Shown: piece by piece, positions 59,846-64,000 of the stretch
Position numbering within the stretch: the first letter of the stretch is position 1
How the letters are laid out: every line of letters starts with the position of its first letter
Assembly (NCBI GenBank): GCA_009829735.1
Contig: CM020618.1
Coordinates: 39,423,030-39,487,029, forward strand
DNA: 64,000 bases
From: Pyropia yezoensis
Lineage: Eukaryota; Rhodophyta; Bangiophyceae; Bangiales; Bangiaceae
Direction of reading: 5' to 3'
Translations under genes and position numbers: made by a program
Notes under the pieces: model-generated
Told to the model about the DNA's origin: nothing
The model's database searches: none
The model's input: only the letters and a program-made list of their open reading frames with translations

Positions 59846-60979
59846 TCATTCCTCACCCCCTGACCCCCCTAGGGGCGTCAGCCAAATGTCCCCAAACACC
59901 GCCCCCGCCTTGTACGTCCCGTCGTGACATGCCAGGCGCACGCGCACCCCCCCTCCCGCCACCACCGTCAGCCGGGGGAGCAGCACCACCCGAGCCCACG
60001 GCAGATGGCGGGGCGAGACCTGGATGGTCCGGCTGGTGCCCCGAAAGGGGGGGGCGTCCACGAGCAGGGCCGGCCCAGCGGGAATCGCGGCGTGAATCCC
60101 CCACCTCAAGGGCGCCGCCGCCGTTGCCGCCGCCTCTGCCGCCGCCTTTGCCGCCGCCGGGGCAGTGAGAGTCTGCAGCAGCCCGGGGGAGTAGGTCTCC
60201 AGCACCCGATGGGGTGGGGGGGGGCGCCCCCCCTCGCCCCCGCCCCCCCACCCCCCTCCGCCACCACGGGGGGGAGGAGCAGCCAGCGCCTCTACCACCA
60301 CTCCCACCTCTTGAAGGCCAACCCCCCGGTAGCCATACTGGTCCGGCGCCACCACCTCCACCGCCACCTCGTACGCCCCCCCCGGGAGGGAGCCCACAGA
60401 GGCGGTCACGTCAAACCACCAGACGCCCAACAGCTTCATGGCGTCCCGCCCGGCGGGTCCCTTGCCGGGAAGGGGCATCCAGTAGCGCCGGTCATTGCCC
60501 CAGCAGACGGCCGCAGCGGCAACGGGCAGGGCCACCCGCCACGCGGGGGCGTCAGCCGCGCGCTGGGGCGGGGGGGGCCACCCGCCGTGGCGGTCCACCC
60601 CGTCGGGGGGGAGGACCACCACCGCGCACGGGACGCCAGCGTCGTTGAGAGCCATCGGCAGGCCGGCGGGGGAAGCCGCCAGCTGCACCGCCGCAAGCCC
60701 GTCACCGCCCGTCGCTTCCTCGCCCGCCGCTCCCGACGCGGCCGAAGCCCCTTCTCGCGGTGCTGCCGCCACCGCCGGCGCTGCGGCCGCCGCCGTCGCC
60801 GATGCCGCGGCACGGAGCTGGGACGGCAGCAGCCGCGCCCACACGGCCGGCGGCCCCGCCACAGCCGCGGCCGTGGCGCGGCAGACGGCGGCGAAGTGGC
60901 CGATGTAGCGCGGGGGGAGCTTGGCGGCAACCTCGGCAAGGAGCTCAGGGGGGAGGGCGTCTAGGGTGAGGGGCTCCAT
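59846..60979 (-). CDS. F-box protein with PP2-like domain
   Basis: 377 codons from ATG 60979. The F-box is at the very N-terminus: LDALPPELLAEVAAKLPPRYIGHFAAVCRATAAA, followed by PAVWARLLP. The rest matches the phloem-protein-2-like module of plant F-box PP2-B proteins: VCWGNDRRYWMPLPG, KLLGVWWFDVTASVGSLPGGAYEVAVEV, and a C-terminal WARVVLLPRLTVV...FGDIWLTPLGG. PP2 modules can bind glycans, so this may be an SCF receptor for glycosylated proteins (inference). The frame is open upstream to 61231 but that part runs through the GTAC cluster and is leader. Poly-Ala and Gly/Trp low-complexity inserts are present. Confidence 0.75.
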   Translation of the reverse strand: MEPLTLDALPPELLAEVAAKLPPRYIGHFAAVCRATAAAVAGPPAVWARLLPSQLRAAASATAAAAAPAVAAAPREGASAASGAAGEEATGGDGLAAVQLAASPAGLPMALNDAGVPCAVVVLPPDGVDRHGGWPPPPQRAADAPAWRVALPVAAAAVCWGNDRRYWMPLPGKGPAGRDAMKLLGVWWFDVTASVGSLPGGAYEVAVEVVAPDQYGYRGVGLQEVGVVVEALAAPPPRGGGGGWGGGGEGGRPPPPHRVLETYSPGLLQTLTAPAAAKAAAEAAATAAAPLRWGIHAAIPAGPALLVDAPPFRGTSRTIQVSPRHLPWARVVLLPRLTVVAGGGVRVRLACHDGTYKAGAVFGDIWLTPLGGSGGEE

Positions 60980-62411
60980 GGGGGGCAGATTGGGGGTAAG
61001 GCTAAGAAAGGGGTGGGGGGATGTGGTGGCGGTGAGGACAAAGAGAGGGCAAGGCCAGGAAAGGCCAGGAAAGGGTAGAAGCATGAGGCGGGGGGGTGGG
61101 GTGGGTGGGGTATGACATGTCGGGTGAGTGGAGTAAGTATGTCTGTTTGGCCGACCCAAACGCCCAATGAGTCTGTATGTACTGTACTGCATGTACGTAC
61201 AGTACTGTACCTGGGAATGTACTCTACACATGACGTGCTGCTTCAGCTATGAATAAACATGAGTGCTGAAGAGACAGCGGCAATCATAGCGGGAGCGTTT
61301 TGTCCCGCGGGTTGCGACTTTTGTCCCGCAGGTTGGGGTCGACGTGTTCTCTACAGCACGCTGGTTCTTGTATGTGCCGCATCCGCCCGACAACCCCTGT
61401 CCAATACTACTATCTCGCAACTCATCGGTTGCCGCCGCTCGCTCATCTACGCCGTCATATTGAGCCTCTGTGCACCGGCGTCGCCCCCATCCCAGGGGAC
61501 TTGTTTATGACATATGGCAACAGCGCCGCCAACGCCCAGCAGAGCCGCTTTTCCCAGCTTGGGTCTCCCCACCTGTTGACGTGCTTTCCCCACTGCCGCC
61601 CCGCGTGTCAAACATCCTTCCCACAGAGCACAAACATTAGCTACCTCCTGCCGTTCCTGTATCCGTTGGTATGAAGAGCACACAGGCGGAGGGTGAGGAT
61701 GAGGAGGATGGGGTGCGGCAGGGCTCGGCTGCGGTGCGACCGCTCTTGACATGAAGATGCCGTGATGGGTGGATGGCCAGCCCGGAAAGGAGAGGGGGGG
61801 CGGGGCTCTTATGAACAAAGAGGCAGTCTCTGTGTCACAGGCTCAACGAAGTGCCTATGACGCTCTGGATGGCAAATTCTTTCCATGAGAGCTAGACAGG
61901 AGGGGCAGGGACCACAAGTGCGGTTCGCGCGTCAAAGCCGTGTGGGAGTCGTTTCTGGTGGTCTGAAGCTGGGTTACTGCGTGCGTCTGTGCTAGAAAGT
62001 CAAGCAGAGTGACATGTGGAGTGCTGGGCTGTGAACAGGTGTATCTGTTTTTCTCTTCATGACGTTGACAGAACGTCGCACTGCAGTGTCTCAGAAAAAG
62101 CTCTCCGTGACGTTAAAGAGCGTTACACCTCTTTGTTCTTCCGCAGGGTAGGTGCGAGGCCGTACAGTATGTATCAGCCGTGAGTCACGGCGAAACCCAT
62201 AACTGTTTTGCGTCACCGAGCAGACACAGTAACGTGCACTCAATGGGTCAGGGGTGGTGAACATGGTGAGCGGACAGCTGGATACTTATCGAAGCGTATC
62301 GATGCGACTGGGAAGCGATGACAAAGCCTGAGTGACAGACCGTTCACAAAAAACAAGAGGATCTATACTATGCTGGAGCGGCCATTGTCATCGGAAAGTA
62401 CAGGACGTACA
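60980..62411. other. intergenic; promoter cluster, otherwise nothing recognised
   Basis: Contains the GTAC cluster of the minus-strand F-box gene. Between 61260 and 62400 only short frames exist. GTACAGTATGTATC at about 62164 is another isolated GTAC word. Confidence 0.4.
61179..61222 (-). promoter_or_regulatory. GTAC-rich cluster upstream of the F-box/PP2 gene
   Basis: Seven GTAC words in 44 bases (TGTACTGTAC, TGTACGTACAGTACTGTAC), about 200 bp upstream of the ATG at 60979. This is the densest of the three clusters and shares TGTACTGTAC/GTACAGTAC words with those near 1580 and 14834-14990. Confidence 0.45.
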
Positions 62412-62482
62412 GCACCTTTGGTCTAGTGGTAGAATACGTGCTTGCCACGCACGAGACCCGAGTTCGATTCTCGGAAGGCGCA
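62412..62482 (+). tRNA. tRNA-Gly (GCC anticodon)
   Basis: 71-nt cloverleaf. Acceptor GCACCTT/AAGGCGC has one A-C mismatch at pair 3; the D arm has TGGTCTAGTGGTAGAA (box A); the anticodon stem CGTGC/GCACG encloses loop TTGCCAC with anticodon GCC; the T arm reads CCGAG-TTCGATT-CTCGG (box B GTTCGATTC). No intron and no encoded CCA. Short T runs (TTTT and TTTTT) about 10-20 bases downstream fit pol III termination. Confidence 0.95.
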
Positions 62483-63306
62483 CTGTCTCCCTTTTGCAAT
62501 TTTTGGCACCGTGAAATCGGAAGAAAGAAGATTCCCACGATATAAGAATGTATCTATTGCAGTTCTCCCAATTTTGTCCCATGTGGACAAGAGCAAGAGC
62601 AAACTGTGTTTGACCAATGATATGACTCAGGTGCTGCCTCTCTGGCCAATGACTGCTCTGCATGAGGGTCCATTGTTGTACGAACAGTGTGATCGGGGGT
62701 TCTCTCGGGATTTCTGACCACTTCGAGGGTAGAACAAGCACCGGCTGAGCGCTTCGGACTGTTCTTGACAGAGATGACCTGAGATAAAGGGCCAACCGGC
62801 GAGATCCGATGAAAAAACAAGAGTGTTTTGACCAACCAGCGTTCGTTGCGAGAGCAGTTGTGGCCATAGCCAATCATCAGGTTCTTCCGACAGACGTGTT
62901 GCAGCACGCCATTGGTAAGCCCGCTGCTGCGAGCATGCGATTGGCCCTTGCTCTTGTACACTTGCTCTTGCTCTTGTCCACATGGGACAAAATTCAGAAA
63001 ACTGCAATATTTTCAACCTGTGCCACTGCACGAAGGGAGCGAGCATTGGACATCAGTGTGGTCTTTGACTCAGGCGCTGACCGCGGCACCCACTTGTGAA
63101 TTTTGCGTGACCCCGGTCAGCGTGTGCGCGTGAAAACAGCGCAACGCTACGAACGCGAGCCTCGCACATGACAACACGTGTGGCGCACACAGATAGGAAA
63201 GAGAGAGGACCAGAAAGGGCAAAGGAAATACTGTACAGCCGTGGGCATTCCCTATGGTCTCCAGCGCTTCTCCAATGTGAGTACCTCCGCGCCACCCCCC
63301 GTCCCC
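62483..63306. other. intergenic with a foldback repeat
   Basis: No gene recognised. Contains the inverted repeat listed below. Confidence 0.4.
62555..63009. repeat. 48-bp imperfect inverted repeat, 455 bp span
   Basis: 62555-62602 (TATTGCAGTT...CATGTGGACAAGAGCAAGAGCAA) recurs inverted at 62962-63009. The middle 30 bases match perfectly; a few differences lie near TCTCCC/TTCTG. It may be a foldback element or an inverted duplication next to the tRNA. Confidence 0.75.
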
Positions 63307-64000
63307 TCACACAAGTCCCGGGATGACGCCAGTCGACAACGCCCAAAATATCACAGCCGGCGGGACGATGATAAAGAGTACCCCGATAACAGCCCAGACG
63401 TCCACGACACGCCCGTTCTTGGCCGCCCACGCGTCCTGAAACGTCATAGACTCTTGGCTCTGGGCGGCCTTGGAGATCTTTTTGGGGCCCACCGCCCGGC
63501 GAGCCAGGGGGTCGTCCAGGACTGGACTCACCTGCAGCCGAGCAGAAGGACGACAACGCGGGGGGGGAAGGCAGCGCGGGGTGGCAGCAGCGCAAGGGGG
63601 GAGGGGGAAAGTTGGAGGACTCAGAGAGTAGCGGGGCAGACGTGACGTGCACGCAGAAGAGTCAGGACAGTGGTCAGCAGCGGTGACGGAACGGGCCCAG
63701 GCGAGGACACCCCACCCCCCTCTCACCCCCACCGCCTGCACTCCAGGGCTGCAATCAAACAATAAGAACTACTCTGCCCGCGAGCAGCGACCAGAGCGCC
63801 ATCCTCATACGGTGTCCCGCCAGCCCCTCGGCTGCATCTGCCCGCGCTCTCGACGTACCCGAAAGCGTTCCCTACGGGCCTCGACGCCCTCCCCGCCGCC
63901 GCCCCCTCCGCCCCCTTCTCCCCCAGCGCCGCCCTCCCCGCTCCCCTCCATCCGCAGGGCTCGCCGGGGGACGGCGGTAGCGGAGGCAGGCCTGCGGCAC
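63307..64000 (-). CDS. small single-span, probably plastid-targeted membrane protein (5' partial)
   Basis: Two exons are visible on the minus strand. The last exon (63531-63307, 74 codons) starts after a pyrimidine-rich acceptor (CTCGGCTGCAG) and encodes SPVLDDPLARRAVGPKKISK, then TFQDAWAAKNGRVVD and one transmembrane helix with VLFIIVPPAVIFWAL, ending IPGLV. The preceding exon (64000-63859, continuing beyond the window) ends ARRERFR at donor CGG/GTACGT; the join is phase 0. That exon has RRPASATAVPRRALR, like a transit peptide, then a Gly-rich linker. The intron is 327 bp. It is similar in size to accessory photosystem subunits, but I cannot name it. Confidence 0.6.

Overview
The window is nuclear DNA from a very GC-rich eukaryote, most likely a bangiophyte red alga of the Porphyra/Pyropia type. 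This is inferred from the GC-saturated, mostly intronless genes, long Ala/Gly/Pro homopolymers, abundant G/C runs, heavy transposon load and what appears to be a plastid-targeted protein. No species-diagnostic gene is present. One 500-N scaffold gap lies at 36818-37317.

Host genes lie at both ends. On the left: a SPRY/ubiquitin-like protein (132-1022), a ZUP1/UfSP-type cysteine protease (2008-4299), a large membrane protein joining an acyltransferase-3 domain to an egghead-like family-2 glycosyltransferase (15204-19970), an F-box/leucine-rich protein (20451-21974) and a damaged or spliced trypsin-like protease (22069-22910, minus). On the right: an AK6/Fap7 adenylate kinase in three exons (50904-52524, minus), a secreted DOMON/copper-monooxygenase protein ending in a Hedgehog-type Hint domain (54069-56606), an F-box/PP2-like protein (59846-60979, minus), a tRNA-Gly(GCC) and the last exons of a small single-span, probably plastid-targeted protein running off the right edge. 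Four of the host genes are linked to ubiquitin.

Mobile DNA fills much of the rest. A 4.36-kb DNA transposon with 24-bp perfect terminal inverted repeats and a TTA target duplication encodes a transposase-like protein I cannot place in a family. A complete pogo/Tigger-like element has TA duplications. From 26 to 36 kb there are chromodomain Ty3/gypsy copies: a 3' remnant with LTR, an LTR fragment, and a nearly intact minus-strand element with 847/848-bp LTRs, a gag-pol slippery heptamer, an extra zinc-finger frame and one UAG before its chromodomain. From 37.3 to 45.5 kb a second Ty3/gypsy gag-pol and a convergent 705-codon frame of unknown function are bracketed by an inverted ~305-bp repeat. 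A PIF/Harbinger transposase lies at 47.4-48.9 kb.

Three host genes have dense GTAC clusters (TGTACAGTAC-like) 0.2-0.5 kb upstream of their starts, a possible shared promoter element. Most remaining sequence is low-complexity, minisatellite or without recognisable content.
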